A stretch of 59,252 nucleotides of DNA from Phycisphaerae bacterium (GCA_028715705.1 JAQURJ010000003.1:1-59252), one strand, 5' to 3'. Numbered from the stretch's first letter, positions 33,171 to 43,077 are shown. The notes: a model not told the origin generated them from the sequence alone. Numbers and translations: made by a program.

Positions 33171-34367
33171 CTACCGTTTCAAAAAGTATTCCATCAGGTC
33201 GCAGCCGTTCTCAATGAACAAGCCTGTTTTTTTAGCTTCGGCTTCGGTGAAAGGCTTTTCCGTCACGCTCTTGATACCTGTCCCATAGATAGCGAACGGC
33301 ACCGGATCGCCGCTGTGCGCCTTGCTGTGCACCGGAGTCGGATGGTCGGGCATTACCAAAATCCGGTACTCATCGAAAAGCTGCAAACCCTCTAATACAG
33401 GCCCAATTATCTTTTTGTCTATCCTTTCGACAGCTTTTTTCTTCATAGCTGCGTTTCCGCTGTGTCCGGCCTCGTCCGGCCCTTCAACATGCACAAGAAC
33501 AAGGTCATTATCTTCCAATGCCTTCAGCGCAGCCTCGGCCTTGCCCTCGTAATTGGTATCGACAAAACCGGTTGCCCCCGGCACGTTTATCAGCTTGAAA
33601 CCAATCAGCCGCCCAAGCCCCCGCACAAGGTCAACAGCCGTAATCGCTGCGCCGTTAATACCGTACTTTTTCTCGAAGCTGTCCATCACGGTCTTTTTCC
33701 CCTCGCCCCAAAGCCATATACTTGTTACCTGATTTTCGCTCAGGTCCCTGCGAATCCTGTTTATCTCGCAATTACCGAAAAGCTGCTGCGAGCGAGCCAT
33801 AAGGTCTATCAGCATTTCCGCACCCTTGCCTCGCGGCAGGATATTTTCGCTTGCCACGCCGATATGGTCATGCGGCGGATAGGTCTGCACGTCGAATTCA
33901 TGGCCCTTTATAATCAATAGATGTCTGTAACTAACCCCCGGATAAAAACGAACCATATTGCTGCCGAACTGCTCGTTGAGCATCTTAATAAGAGCACAGC
34001 CTTCTTCGGTCGAAATATGTCCCGCGCTGTGGTCCTCCATTACCCCGTCACTTATTGTCACCAGGTTGCAGCGAAAAACCCAATCCGTATCAGCCAGTTC
34101 GATTCCCATCGCAGCCGCTTCTATCGGAGCGCGCCCCGTGTAATATCGTGTCGGGTCGTAACCCAGAAGACTCATTTGCGCAATGTCACTACCAGGCTCG
34201 AAACCATCGGGAATAGTCTTTACCATTCCAAGCCGGCCTTCGGCTGCTATCTTGTCCATATTCGGCGTATCAGCCGCTTCGAGGATTGTTTGCCCGCCGA
34301 ATTCTTCCAGCGGCTCATCGGCTGCACCATCCGGCACGATTATCACATATTTACATTTTGATGACAT
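33171..34367 (-). CDS. apgM: 2,3-bisphosphoglycerate-independent phosphoglycerate mutase, archaeal type
   Basis: Interconverts 3- and 2-phosphoglycerate; of the alkaline-phosphatase superfamily with two metals. 398 aa. Motifs: YVIIVPDGAADEP with the metal Asp at 12 and PGSDIAQMSLLGYDP with the catalytic Ser, TGRAPIEAAAMGI, ENDLVLVHVEGPDEAGHSGN and VMPDHPTPV further on. In many bacteria this form sits in the threonine cluster (hom, thrB or lysC), as here, and has been proposed to act as a homoserine kinase substitute; not shown by sequence. It lies 42 bp after hom. Confidence 0.92.
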   Translation of the reverse strand: MSSKCKYVIIVPDGAADEPLEEFGGQTILEAADTPNMDKIAAEGRLGMVKTIPDGFEPGSDIAQMSLLGYDPTRYYTGRAPIEAAAMGIELADTDWVFRCNLVTISDGVMEDHSAGHISTEEGCALIKMLNEQFGSNMVRFYPGVSYRHLLIIKGHEFDVQTYPPHDHIGVASENILPRGKGAEMLIDLMARSQQLFGNCEINRIRRDLSENQVTSIWLWGEGKKTVMDSFEKKYGINGAAITAVDLVRGLGRLIGFKLINVPGATGFVDTNYEGKAEAALKALEDNDLVLVHVEGPDEAGHSGNAAMKKKAVERIDKKIIGPVLEGLQLFDEYRILVMPDHPTPVHSKAHSGDPVPFAIYGTGIKSVTEKPFTEAEAKKTGLFIENGCDLMEYFLKR

Positions 34368-34409
34368 TCAGCAAAATCCTGAAACTCAAAACTAAAAACT
34401 ATGAACTAT

Positions 34410-35726
34410 TTAATCCTTGTCTTCCGGTATATCGACTATTCTTATGCAGACGGGCTTATCATGAATGATATTTAGTTTGTCAAGATCGGCAAGAGCGGTC
34501 TGCACCTGCTTTTGTTTGTTCTCGTGCGTAATTATCACAGCCGGCACGATGTTGTTGGCTCCTTTGTATTCACGCTGCAATATGCCCGATATGCTTATCT
34601 TGTGTTTAGCGAGGACGTTGGCAATTTTGGCGAAGACACCGGCCTGATCCCTGACCATCAGACGGATATAAAAGCGGCTTACGCTGTCGCCGCTTTTCTC
34701 GAATACAGGTTTGGTCCTGATATAATTTGCAGTCAGGTTATCGAACGTTCGCTTGGAGTTACCCAGCGCCACGTCGATAATATCGGCTACGACCGCGCTT
34801 GCCGTCGGCATCATTCCTGCGCCGCGGCCATGGAACATCACGTTGCCCACCGCGCTGCCAAAAATGCTGACCGCGTTGAACGGCCCGTCAACTTTTGCCA
34901 GCGGATTATCCGATGAGATAAAGGATGGATGCACACGCAGTGATATTTTGCCGCTATCGCGTCGCTGACCGATGGCAAGTAGTTTGAGTGTATAGCCCAT
35001 CTGCTGACCGTAGCGAATATCGTCAACCGAAACGCTGTCTATGCCCTCGACGTAAATATCATCGAAATTAACCCTGTGGCCGAACGCAATAGCCGACAAT
35101 ATCGCCAGTTTGTGTGCGCTGTCAGAGCCGTTGATATCGAGTGTCGGGTCGGCTTCGGCATAGCCTTTGGCCTGTGCCTGCGAAAGGGCATCCGAAAAAG
35201 CTTCACCTTTGGAAGTCATATTTGAGAGGATATAGTTGCACGTCCCGTTGACTATTCCGTACATCGCCTGAATATCGTTCGCGGAAAGACCAGTCCTTAT
35301 AGCCGAAATTATCGGTATCCCGCCCGCGCAGCTCGCCTCGAATGCGATGCACCGCTGGTTTTCGACTGCCGCGGCAAATAATTCATTGCCATGTTCAGCC
35401 AGCAGAGCTTTGTTAGCTGTCACAACATCCTTGCCCGCTGCCAGCATTTTAAACTGTAAATCTTTGGCGAAAGTAGTTCCGCCGACAAGCTCCACACCGA
35501 TATCAATGGTTTTGTCGGCCAGGACGCGGTTTATGTCGTTCGTCAGCATTCCAGCGGGAAGTTTTACGCTCCGTTTGGTCTTTGTGTCCTTATCGACAAC
35601 ACAAGCCAGTTCCAGCCGGATACCCGTCTTGCGTTCGATACGTTCCTTCTCCTCGATCAATAATTTCGCAACCCCGCACCCGACCGTGCCGAAACCAACC
35701 AAACCTACCCGGACTTTTTGTTTCAT
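34410..35726 (-). CDS. hom: Homoserine dehydrogenase
   Basis: NAD(P)H-dependent reduction of aspartate semialdehyde to homoserine. 438 aa, with a C-terminal ACT domain (about 350-430) that normally gives threonine inhibition. Rossmann motif VGLVGFGTVGCGVAKLL near 6-22; NKALLAEHG and SCAGGIPIISAIRTGLSAN near the active site; CNYILSNM and YAEADPTLDINGSDSAHKLAIL. It is the first gene of the minus-strand aspartate-family cluster, followed by apgM. No clear promoter was identified. Confidence 0.95.
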   Translation of the reverse strand: MKQKVRVGLVGFGTVGCGVAKLLIEEKERIERKTGIRLELACVVDKDTKTKRSVKLPAGMLTNDINRVLADKTIDIGVELVGGTTFAKDLQFKMLAAGKDVVTANKALLAEHGNELFAAAVENQRCIAFEASCAGGIPIISAIRTGLSANDIQAMYGIVNGTCNYILSNMTSKGEAFSDALSQAQAKGYAEADPTLDINGSDSAHKLAILSAIAFGHRVNFDDIYVEGIDSVSVDDIRYGQQMGYTLKLLAIGQRRDSGKISLRVHPSFISSDNPLAKVDGPFNAVSIFGSAVGNVMFHGRGAGMMPTASAVVADIIDVALGNSKRTFDNLTANYIRTKPVFEKSGDSVSRFYIRLMVRDQAGVFAKIANVLAKHKISISGILQREYKGANNIVPAVIITHENKQKQVQTALADLDKLNIIHDKPVCIRIVDIPEDKD

Positions 35727-35878
35727 TATACAGCCACCTCTAATTTCTTATTTCTAAACGTCTGATTTTCTAACCTAAAACCATCCTATGAGCAAGAAAA
35801 ATCGCCTTATGTAAAAATACAAAGCCTTCTTGAGGCAAGCGAAGGTATGGTTTATTGACTGTTTGCCTCAAAAATAAC

Positions 35879-35907
35879 TTGGCAAAATCGGCAATTTAGT
35901 GTAAAAT
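35879..35907 (+). promoter_or_regulatory. Candidate promoter of the secreted protein gene
   Basis: TTGGCA (35879-35884), 17-base spacer, TAAAAT (35902-35907), followed by a short leader with AAGGG before the ATG at 35953. Confidence 0.55.
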
Positions 35908-35952
35908 AGGCCAAATAAGGCAATTTATAATGCACTAATAAGGGAATTTTAT

Positions 35953-36582
35953 ATGAAATCAATAGTTATGGTAGTAGCGATTTTGCTGACATCAGCAGCA
36001 GTTTTTGCCGCGCCGCAGCCGGCTATTGTGCAAGGCGACCGGCTCTGGACGCTCGACGTTGGGTACACACATCCTCAGCAGATCGTTCTGCACAGCAAAA
36101 AATCGGCTCCGCAAATTTACTGGTACATAATTGCTACCGTAACCAACAACACAGGTCAGGATGTTCCTTTTTATTCAAATTGCGAACTTATGACCGATAC
36201 ATTTCAGATCATTTCCGCCGGGACGAATGTTCCGACGCGAGCCTTTGGAATGATAAAAAAACGCCATCAAAGTCAATATCCATTTCTTGAACCTATCGAG
36301 AAATGCGATACCCGCATCCTGCAGGGACAGGACAACGCAAAAGATATAGCCATTATCTGGCCGGATTTCGATCCCCAGGCGAAGGATTTTAAGCTCTTCA
36401 TAGAGGGGTTAAGCAACGAAACCGCTGTCATCGAACATCCCGACAAAGTCAATGAAAATGGTGAGCCGCTAAAGGTCTTTTTGCGAAAAACGCTTGAGCT
36501 GAATTATTCTGTCAAAGGCGACTCGTCGCTGCGTTCGGGTGTGCGGCTGGATTTCGAGAACCAGCAGTGGATAATGCGCTAA
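35953..36582 (+). CDS. Secreted hypothetical protein
   Basis: 209 aa. The signal peptide MKSIVMVVAILLTSAAVFAA is followed by APQPAIVQGDRLW. The mature part reads as one beta-rich domain (WYIIATVTNNTGQDVPFYSN; LFIEGLSN; LRKTLELNYSVKGD), with two cysteines. I do not recognise the family; it gives the impression of a protein confined to planctomycete-like bacteria. It overlaps the malQ stop by 4 bp on the opposite strand. Function unknown. Confidence 0.65.
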   Translation: MKSIVMVVAILLTSAAVFAAPQPAIVQGDRLWTLDVGYTHPQQIVLHSKKSAPQIYWYIIATVTNNTGQDVPFYSNCELMTDTFQIISAGTNVPTRAFGMIKKRHQSQYPFLEPIEKCDTRILQGQDNAKDIAIIWPDFDPQAKDFKLFIEGLSNETAVIEHPDKVNENGEPLKVFLRKTLELNYSVKGDSSLRSGVRLDFENQQWIMR

Positions 36583-38072
36583 GTACGGTTATAAGTCTTT
36601 GCCATATCGACCAGTTCGGCTGTCGCTTTTTTGGTTACCTGCTTCCATTCAAGACGCCATTGCCAGTTACCTCGCAATTTCGCGGGATGATTCATTCTTG
36701 CTTTGCCGCCCAGCCCAAGTACGTCCTGCATCGGGATGATGCAGGTTCGGCACACGGATTTAAGAGCTATTCGCATAAATTGGGTATGTATATTTGATCT
36801 CGTCAACTTGCAGCCGATGTAATCGGATATCTCTTTTTTATGTTCGGAGTTAAGCTCTTTTTCGAACCAGCCGCGAATGGTATTATTGTCATGTGTCCCT
36901 GTGTAGCATATCGCATTCTCGATATGATTGTGAGGATAATGGGGATTTGTCTTTGTTTTTCCGTCAAAGGCAAAACATAGAACCTTCATTCCCGGCAAAC
37001 AGAGCTTTTTCACGAATCGGCGTACATCGGATGTGATGTCACCGAGGTCTTCCACGATTATCGGGGGAGCGGAAAAACGCTTGAAGAGGATTTTGAAAAA
37101 ATCATTTTTCGGCCCCGCGACCCATTTGCCATTCATAGCGGTTTTGTTGCCTGCCGGAATTTGCCAATAAGCCACAAGCCCTCGAAAATGATCTATTCGG
37201 ACGATATCGAAAAGCCGGAAATTTTGATCCATTCGCCGCATCCACCAGCCGTAGTCGTTTTTCTTCAGCCGCTCCCAGTCATAAAGCGGATTGCTCCACA
37301 ATTGTCCGGTTTTGCTGAAATAATCCGGTGGAACACCGCTGACCCCTTTTGGCCGTTTGTCGCGATCAAGCTGAAAGATAGACGGATTAGCCCAGACATC
37401 TGCGCTTTCATAAGTTACATAGATCGGTATGTCGCCGATTATTTGTATCCCTGAATTGTTGCAGTATTGTTTTAAGTTTTGCCATTGGTTAAAAAAGATA
37501 AATTGTAAAAATTTATGATATTCGCATCTATCGGCTAATTCCTTTTCGACACAAGTCATAGCCTTTTTGTCTCTGTCCCGTAATTTTTTGTCCCACCGGC
37601 TCCACGGCTTGTTATTCAAATGCTCTTTAATTGCCATGAAAAGCGAATAGTCATCCAGCCAGTCTTTTTCCTTTTCACAGAAACTTTCAAAATCGTCCTT
37701 TTGCTTTTGCTCCTTAAACTTTTCGAAGGCTTTCGCAAACAGTTTTTGTTTACAGGAAATGACTTTGGCATAATCGACCTTACCGGCGGGGAGCTTTACG
37801 GTCTTCAAATCCGCTTTGTCGAGCAGGCCGTCGCGGTACAATAGGTCGGGACTTATAAATAAAATATTTCCGGCAAAAGCGGAAAGACAGTCATACGGAC
37901 TGTGCGTTCCGGTGAACTTGATCTGATTGAGGGGAAGTACCTGCCAGCGGCTTTGTTTTGTTTCTTTTAGAAAATCGACGAAACGGTAGGCTCCCGGACC
38001 GAAATCGCCTATTCCGTATTTTGAGGGAAGGCTGCTGATATGCAATAAGATACCGCTGGCGCGTTTATTCAT
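36579..38072 (-). CDS. malQ: 4-alpha-glucanotransferase (amylomaltase)
   Basis: A GH77 enzyme that disproportionates malto-oligosaccharides. 497 aa. RASGILLHISSLPSKYGIGDFG at the start, ANPSIFQLDRDKRPKGVSGVPPDYFSKTGQLWSNPLYDW near 230-267, VRIDHFRGLVAYWQIP with the nucleophile Asp, IVEDLGDI with the acid/base Glu, and YTGTHDNNTIRGW. It overlaps the GH57 gene by 4 bp, so they are co-transcribed for alpha-glucan turnover. Cytosolic (no signal peptide). Confidence 0.95.
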   Translation of the reverse strand: MNKRASGILLHISSLPSKYGIGDFGPGAYRFVDFLKETKQSRWQVLPLNQIKFTGTHSPYDCLSAFAGNILFISPDLLYRDGLLDKADLKTVKLPAGKVDYAKVISCKQKLFAKAFEKFKEQKQKDDFESFCEKEKDWLDDYSLFMAIKEHLNNKPWSRWDKKLRDRDKKAMTCVEKELADRCEYHKFLQFIFFNQWQNLKQYCNNSGIQIIGDIPIYVTYESADVWANPSIFQLDRDKRPKGVSGVPPDYFSKTGQLWSNPLYDWERLKKNDYGWWMRRMDQNFRLFDIVRIDHFRGLVAYWQIPAGNKTAMNGKWVAGPKNDFFKILFKRFSAPPIIVEDLGDITSDVRRFVKKLCLPGMKVLCFAFDGKTKTNPHYPHNHIENAICYTGTHDNNTIRGWFEKELNSEHKKEISDYIGCKLTRSNIHTQFMRIALKSVCRTCIIPMQDVLGLGGKARMNHPAKLRGNWQWRLEWKQVTKKATAELVDMAKTYNRT

Positions 38073-40495
38073 AGCTTGATTGCCAGATAATCGGCCAGCT
38101 TCTCGAACTGGTCAACCCATTTTTTTGCCTCTGTGTCACTCTGTTCGGCGCGTTTCTTCATATCGGGGTACTTTCCCTTGCTGATATCAAAAAAGATATT
38201 TTGTGCCTGGTAAAGGTCAAGCTCAGAAACTGTGCTTTTCAAAAGCCGCAAGATATTTTCTATTTTCTCCAGCAGATTATAATCGTCAGGAGAATCTTCC
38301 AGTTCACTCATAAGACGGTCGATCTTATGGCTCGCCTCGAAATGCATGGTTTCGGTGTCAAGCTTCACCGAAAGCCTTTCTGCCTCTTCGACAAGATTGG
38401 CCAGTTTGTCGATATCTGTTTCTTTCTGTTGGATTTCGCGACAGATATCCATATTTATTATAAATTCGGCAGGCTCGCCCAACGCCTTGGGCAGAGGTAT
38501 GTTCATGCTTCGCATAACTTGTATGATGGTGTAGTTATGTTCGAACACATGCCTGAAGGAGCTTTCAATATCGTCCCACGTTGTCTGAAGAAGCCGGTTA
38601 AGTATCCGCCGCTGGGCATCCTTGAACAGATGCCATAACGTGTAACTGTTCCCACCGAACGATAAATTCATCTGCCGCATAACTTCGGTTGTGTCGCCTT
38701 TACGAAACGCCTTTTTAAGATTGTCGCGCATGAGTTTAAAATTAGCGTCGCTCATTTGACCATTGACCGCACACATCAGGTTGTGATCGCCAAAGTACAT
38801 AACCGCAAAATCGACAGCATCCTTTTCGAGCACAACTTTTGATTTTATCGCAGCGCGTCCCGTGGCCAGTATCTGAATTCCGGCATCGGTCCTCTCATAA
38901 TTTCCTATCGATGCCCGGTAACAGAACACATCCGATTCTTTATGAAACTTGTCAAAGATAGAACTTACCGCCAGATGTGCGCCGACACGATTAAGATCGA
39001 TGCTTGTCGGCTGAACAAGTGCCTCATAGACAGCCTTTCCGTTTTCATATATCTTGACATTTGTCACGGCTTCCTTGAGAAAATCCTTGTACTTATCCTG
39101 ATAATCTTCTCCCCCGATTTCCTTTGCCATCTGAATAGCGCGTGATGCGTACTGCATTACCTGTAGGGTTTCAATGCCGGCGATATTATCAAAAAACCAT
39201 CCGCAGCTCGTGTACATCAGCATTGCGTTTCGCTGCATCTCGAGAAGTTTGAGAACTATTGTCTTTTGTTTTTCGTCAATTTCTTTTTTAATAGCTTCGG
39301 TGAAAAAGTTGTTTATATTCTCTTCGGTTCTATTGAGAACAACGTCAATGTATTGGTTACGTATCAGCCATGGGTCATCGACGAATTCGCGCATCTTGTT
39401 CTCGTAAAGAACGGCCAGATTGTCACTTAGCCAGTCCATAGCTTTTCGCAGCGGCTCGCGCCACTGTTGTTTTCCGCTTGGAAATCGCCCAGCGTTACAT
39501 CCGCAGTTGCTTCGCCATCGTTCCACACCGTGTGCGCAGCTCCAGGATGTGTTCTCGCATATTTGGACTTCATATTCGGGCGGAAATTTTTCAAGATATT
39601 CGCCGTAAACAGTGAGTTTGGCCAGATTATTGGTCTCGATATTATACAGGCAGTATGCAAGCGCCATGTCACCATGTCTATGATGATGACCGTACGATTC
39701 GCCGTCGGTTGCGATATGAGCGAGCTGTGCCGAGTCATTATTGTAGCCATCGAAAATATTCACAAGTTTTTCGGCAAAATATTCGCCTTTATTCAGTAAC
39801 CCACCGTAGGCTATATCATGTGAAACGCCGCCGTGATAAAAAAAGATATTGATTGTTTTGCCCGACGGAAGACGGCAAAGGTATGCCCGGCGTGTATCAA
39901 TTTCCGCGCCGTTAAGTTTTTTCCACTGTTTGGCGTCGAATTTTTTAATTTTTTCAGCCTGACCAGGAGCGAGAACAGTAAAGATAATGCCGTTCTCCGC
40001 TAACACTTCAAGGCTTTCGATATCCACAGCCGTTTCCGGCAGCCACATCCCCTCTGGCTTGCGGCCAAAACGATATTCGAAATCACGGATGCCCCATATA
40101 ACCTGTGTCTCTTTATCCCGCCGGTTCGCCAGCGGCAGGATTATATGATTATAAGCCTGCGCAATCGCCGCCCCATGGCCGCCGTATTTTTCACAACTCA
40201 CACGGTCGGCTTCAAGGATACTCTCATATACTCCGGGGGCGTGTATTTGCAGCCAAGACAGAAGCGTCGGGCCGAAATCGAAGCTGATCTTCGAGTAATT
40301 ATTGACAATATCGATGATTTTCTTCTTGTCATCAAGTATCCGTGATGCCGAGTTCTGCAGATAGCATTCCTCGGTTATTCTTTCGTTCCAGTCGTGGTAG
40401 GGGTATGCCGCGTCCTGAAGTTCTATATCTTCGAGCCACGGGTTTTCTCGCGGGGGCTGATAGAAATGCCCGTGAATACACACATATTTTTCCAT
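38069..40495 (-). CDS. GH57-family alpha-amylase/glucanotransferase with DUF3536
   Basis: 808 aa. The N-terminal GH57 domain begins YVCIHGHFYQPPRENPWLE; then SFDFGPTLLSW, GMWLPETAVDIESLEVLAENG with the catalytic Glu region, and ATDGESYGHHHRHGDMALAY, the Asp region. The C-terminal part is long and helical (DUF3536-like, with a coiled coil EEAERLSVKLDTETMHFE). Members act on alpha-1,4-glucans inside the cell. Start ATG at 40495. Tightly coupled to malQ; no glycogen synthase or phosphorylase is in the window. Confidence 0.9.
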   Translation of the reverse strand: MEKYVCIHGHFYQPPRENPWLEDIELQDAAYPYHDWNERITEECYLQNSASRILDDKKKIIDIVNNYSKISFDFGPTLLSWLQIHAPGVYESILEADRVSCEKYGGHGAAIAQAYNHIILPLANRRDKETQVIWGIRDFEYRFGRKPEGMWLPETAVDIESLEVLAENGIIFTVLAPGQAEKIKKFDAKQWKKLNGAEIDTRRAYLCRLPSGKTINIFFYHGGVSHDIAYGGLLNKGEYFAEKLVNIFDGYNNDSAQLAHIATDGESYGHHHRHGDMALAYCLYNIETNNLAKLTVYGEYLEKFPPEYEVQICENTSWSCAHGVERWRSNCGCNAGRFPSGKQQWREPLRKAMDWLSDNLAVLYENKMREFVDDPWLIRNQYIDVVLNRTEENINNFFTEAIKKEIDEKQKTIVLKLLEMQRNAMLMYTSCGWFFDNIAGIETLQVMQYASRAIQMAKEIGGEDYQDKYKDFLKEAVTNVKIYENGKAVYEALVQPTSIDLNRVGAHLAVSSIFDKFHKESDVFCYRASIGNYERTDAGIQILATGRAAIKSKVVLEKDAVDFAVMYFGDHNLMCAVNGQMSDANFKLMRDNLKKAFRKGDTTEVMRQMNLSFGGNSYTLWHLFKDAQRRILNRLLQTTWDDIESSFRHVFEHNYTIIQVMRSMNIPLPKALGEPAEFIINMDICREIQQKETDIDKLANLVEEAERLSVKLDTETMHFEASHKIDRLMSELEDSPDDYNLLEKIENILRLLKSTVSELDLYQAQNIFFDISKGKYPDMKKRAEQSDTEAKKWVDQFEKLADYLAIKL

Positions 40496-40659
40496 TATCT
40501 ACGTTCTCCATTTGGTTTTCTATGCCAAAAAGCGAGTTTTTAATATAACAGTTTGCCGTTACCTTGCAAGTATTGTTTTTGTTGTTTCAGGTTGAATATA
40601 ACAAGGATGCACCATCTCTTTTAGCCGCGGATTTCGCAGGAAATGGGGATATTTGCTTC

Positions 40660-40688
40660 TTGACGGTATAACCTAACTTTGCTATTGT
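40660..40688 (+). promoter_or_regulatory. Candidate promoter of the GH130 gene
   Basis: TTGACG (40660-40665), 17-base spacer, TATTGT (40683-40688). Confidence 0.45.
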
Positions 40689-40747
40689 ACATTTAATTAT
40701 CGGAAGGTTGGTGAAGCCAGAAAATTTATTTGGGGATTTGTTTTTTT

Positions 40748-41707
40748 ATGACCGATCTTGCACGGCAGAAAAAAGCTAACGAACTCTTTGAACGCTATGA
40801 GGGAAACCCTATTCTCACGCCTCAAATATGGCCTTATGCCGCTAACGCGGTAATGAATCCGGCGGCTATACGGCTGGACGGCGAGACGCTGCTTCTGGTT
40901 CGGGTCGAGGATATGAGAGGCTTTTCGCATCTTACGGTCGCACGCAGCAAGAATGGCTTTACTGACTGGCAGATAGATAAAGAACCCACCATGTTGGCTG
41001 ATCACAGTTCGCAGGAGGAGCGATGGGGGCTCGAGGACCCACGCATCATCTGGCTTGAGGAGCAAAAGCAGTACGCGATAACCTATACATCCTTCAGTGA
41101 GGGCGGGCCGCTTGTTTCGCTGGCGATAACCAAGAATTTCCGCACATTCGCACGGCTTGGCGGGCTGCTGCCGCCAGAAGATAAGGATGCATGCCTTTTC
41201 CCGCGGCGGATCAACGGACGGTTTGCGATGATACACCGCCCTATCGTGCGGGGCGAAGCGCACATGTGGATGAGTTTTTCGCCGGACCTGAAGCACTGGG
41301 GCGATCACCGGCTTTTGATTATGACACGCCATGCATATTGGGATTGCCACAGGGTAGGCCTGGCCTGTCAGCCGGTAGAGACCGAACACGGCTGGCTTTT
41401 ATTCTATCACGGAGTAAGGAGCACAACAGCGGGGGCGATTTATCGGATGGGACTGGCTCTTCTTGACCTTCATGATCCATGGAAGGTTTTGCGAAGGGGT
41501 GACGAATGGATACTCGGTCCTAGGGAGATGTACGAGCGTGTCGGGGATGTCGGCGGCGTGGTGTTTCCGACGGGCGTGACAACAGACATGGATAAGGACC
41601 TGCTGCATATTTATTACGGCGCAGCCGACTGCACCGTAGCCGTTGCTACCGCGAAATTCAGCGAAGTGATAGATTACATTCTTTCCTGCCCAGAAGCGAT
41701 GGGTTGA
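40748..41707 (+). CDS. GH130-family beta-mannoside phosphorylase
   Basis: About 319 aa from ATG 40748; a TTG 18 bases earlier would add six residues. It begins LFERYEGNPILTPQIWPY, with NPAAIRLDGETLLLVRVED (catalytic base Asp), WGLEDPRIIWLEEQ, then PRRINGRFAMIHRP and GDVGGVVFPTGVTTD. GH130 enzymes phosphorolyse beta-1,4-mannosyl linkages, e.g. mannosyl-glucose or mannobiose, yielding mannose-1-phosphate. It is divergent from the malQ-GH57 unit. Confidence 0.9.
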   Translation: MTDLARQKKANELFERYEGNPILTPQIWPYAANAVMNPAAIRLDGETLLLVRVEDMRGFSHLTVARSKNGFTDWQIDKEPTMLADHSSQEERWGLEDPRIIWLEEQKQYAITYTSFSEGGPLVSLAITKNFRTFARLGGLLPPEDKDACLFPRRINGRFAMIHRPIVRGEAHMWMSFSPDLKHWGDHRLLIMTRHAYWDCHRVGLACQPVETEHGWLLFYHGVRSTTAGAIYRMGLALLDLHDPWKVLRRGDEWILGPREMYERVGDVGGVVFPTGVTTDMDKDLLHIYYGAADCTVAVATAKFSEVIDYILSCPEAMG

Positions 41708-42371
41708 TTAAAATTGAGCGAATGTAAGCGCCAACCGCCCAACTTAGTCACCTTGTCCTGACCCCTACTCAAATAGCAAATCTAATTACACAATTATAAA
41801 GCTTAGATGCTTTTGCAAGAGGATTCAGGAGCGGTTAAGTTTTTAGACTTCTGTATATCTCGGTTTTATTTTCCCAGTTATGTGAATCAAAGCCGCTCAA
41901 CAAATTTCTGTCCGGACGCCACAATTCACACCACCATTCCAATAGAAACCGTAATATTTTCATATCACAAACTCCTATTAAATTTTCACAGCGACACTTT
42001 TTGTTACTGCGTCTGCTGTAAGCTGAAAATTTTTGAAATCTCATGTCTGAAGCAGTGCCGAAATAGCAAGGCTGCCGCCTCAAAACCAATCCATTGGAAT
42101 TAACTTGGATATGTCCGCTTCATCCGGTGAAGTGACAAGAAAATATTGATCTGCGTCGTATTATCTATCAGCTCCGGATGTTTTGTCAATGTTTTTATTC
42201 CGCAAATGCGTCAATATCTGCTGATTATGTAAGAATTTTCGCAAGGTCTGATAACAATCGAATTAACCGAATTTAAAATGACGATTTTATCGGGGCAACG
42301 TTTTGAAATTTTTTCTTAACACAGCCGAGCTTTGCAGTTGGTCGCAATAGGGCCGGTTTCAGGATCAGGCT
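41708..42371. other. 664-bp AT-rich gap between the GH130 and ATP-cone genes
   Basis: Only the small minus-strand frame at 41835-41963 has start signals. I see no terminator, RNA gene or repeat with confidence in the remainder. Confidence 0.5.
41835..41963 (-). CDS. 42-aa small protein, unrecognised
   Basis: ATG at 41963 with AGGAG eight bases upstream. The product MKILRFLLEWWCELWRPDRN then LLSGFDSHNWENKTEIYRSL is rich in Trp and charged residues, amphipathic at the N-terminus. No family is recognised. It is the only frame in the gap with a strong ribosome binding site. It may be a real small protein or a chance frame. Confidence 0.35.
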   Translation of the reverse strand: MKILRFLLEWWCELWRPDRNLLSGFDSHNWENKTEIYRSLKT

Positions 42372-42947
42372 CTAAGCCGACAGCAGTCTGCTCTGTGCCC
42401 GTGTGATACTTGCGATTTCTGAGAAGACGATTTGTTTTATCAGTCCGGTTGTAACAAGGGAAAGATTCATCGCAAAAATTTTCTCTTCCGCCATTGCGGC
42501 TATTGTGCGAGCGATCTGCCGTTGGAAATGATGTCTTTTGATAAGGTCATTGACTATGAGCGATTTATTCCAGCGCCCGGCTGCTGCTTCGCGATCAAGC
42601 AGTTCTGCATCCTGCAAGGAATTAATATCAATATCAACCACTTCAAGCCGGTTTCGTTTTATCCTCATAAGGTTGTGAAATTCCACAAGAGCCTGCGCAG
42701 CCGCTTCGTTACCGGTACTTGACAGCGCCGCGATTATCATCCCAAAAATCTCGCCCGATGTTACGGTTTTTGCTTTGAGGGCATAAAGGTGAAATGTGAC
42801 GGCCCCGGAGAGCTGTTCGGCGATGAATATATCGAAACACCCAGCCAGATCGAGGGCGTTACTGATAGTGCCGAGTACCTTTGTGTGAAGATACTGTTCG
42901 ACTGTGCCGTCGGCTTTGATTACCTTTAACTGAACTTTCCTGTTCAT
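42372..42947 (-). CDS. ATP-cone domain protein
   Basis: 191 aa. Residues about 3-95 form an ATP-cone domain: VIKADGTVEQYLHTKVLGTI and TVTSGEIFGMIIAALSSTGN, the nucleotide-binding module of NrdR and of ribonucleotide reductases. The rest is helical without recognised motifs; it is not a reductase. It is downstream of nrdR on the same strand, with a 130-bp gap that holds a repeat. A nucleotide-sensing partner of NrdR or an independent regulator is an inference. Confidence 0.7.
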   Translation of the reverse strand: MNRKVQLKVIKADGTVEQYLHTKVLGTISNALDLAGCFDIFIAEQLSGAVTFHLYALKAKTVTSGEIFGMIIAALSSTGNEAAAQALVEFHNLMRIKRNRLEVVDIDINSLQDAELLDREAAAGRWNKSLIVNDLIKRHHFQRQIARTIAAMAEEKIFAMNLSLVTTGLIKQIVFSEIASITRAQSRLLSA

Positions 42948-43000
42948 TTTCGAACCTCCCTGTAATAAAAAATACTAAATTCGAAATCCCAATCCCTAAA

Positions 43001-43040
43001 TGGTTCGACAAGCTCACCATCCTGAGCAACGTCGAAGGAC
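43001..43040. repeat. Imperfect palindrome between nrdR and the ATP-cone gene
   Basis: TGGTTCGACAAGCTCACCAT then CCTGAGCAACGTCGAAGGAC. GTTCGAC and GTCGAAG invert around CTCAC. A widespread intergenic repeat type. Confidence 0.5.
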
Positions 43041-43077
43041 AAATTCGAATTACCAAACCGCAATAGAAAAAACCATA

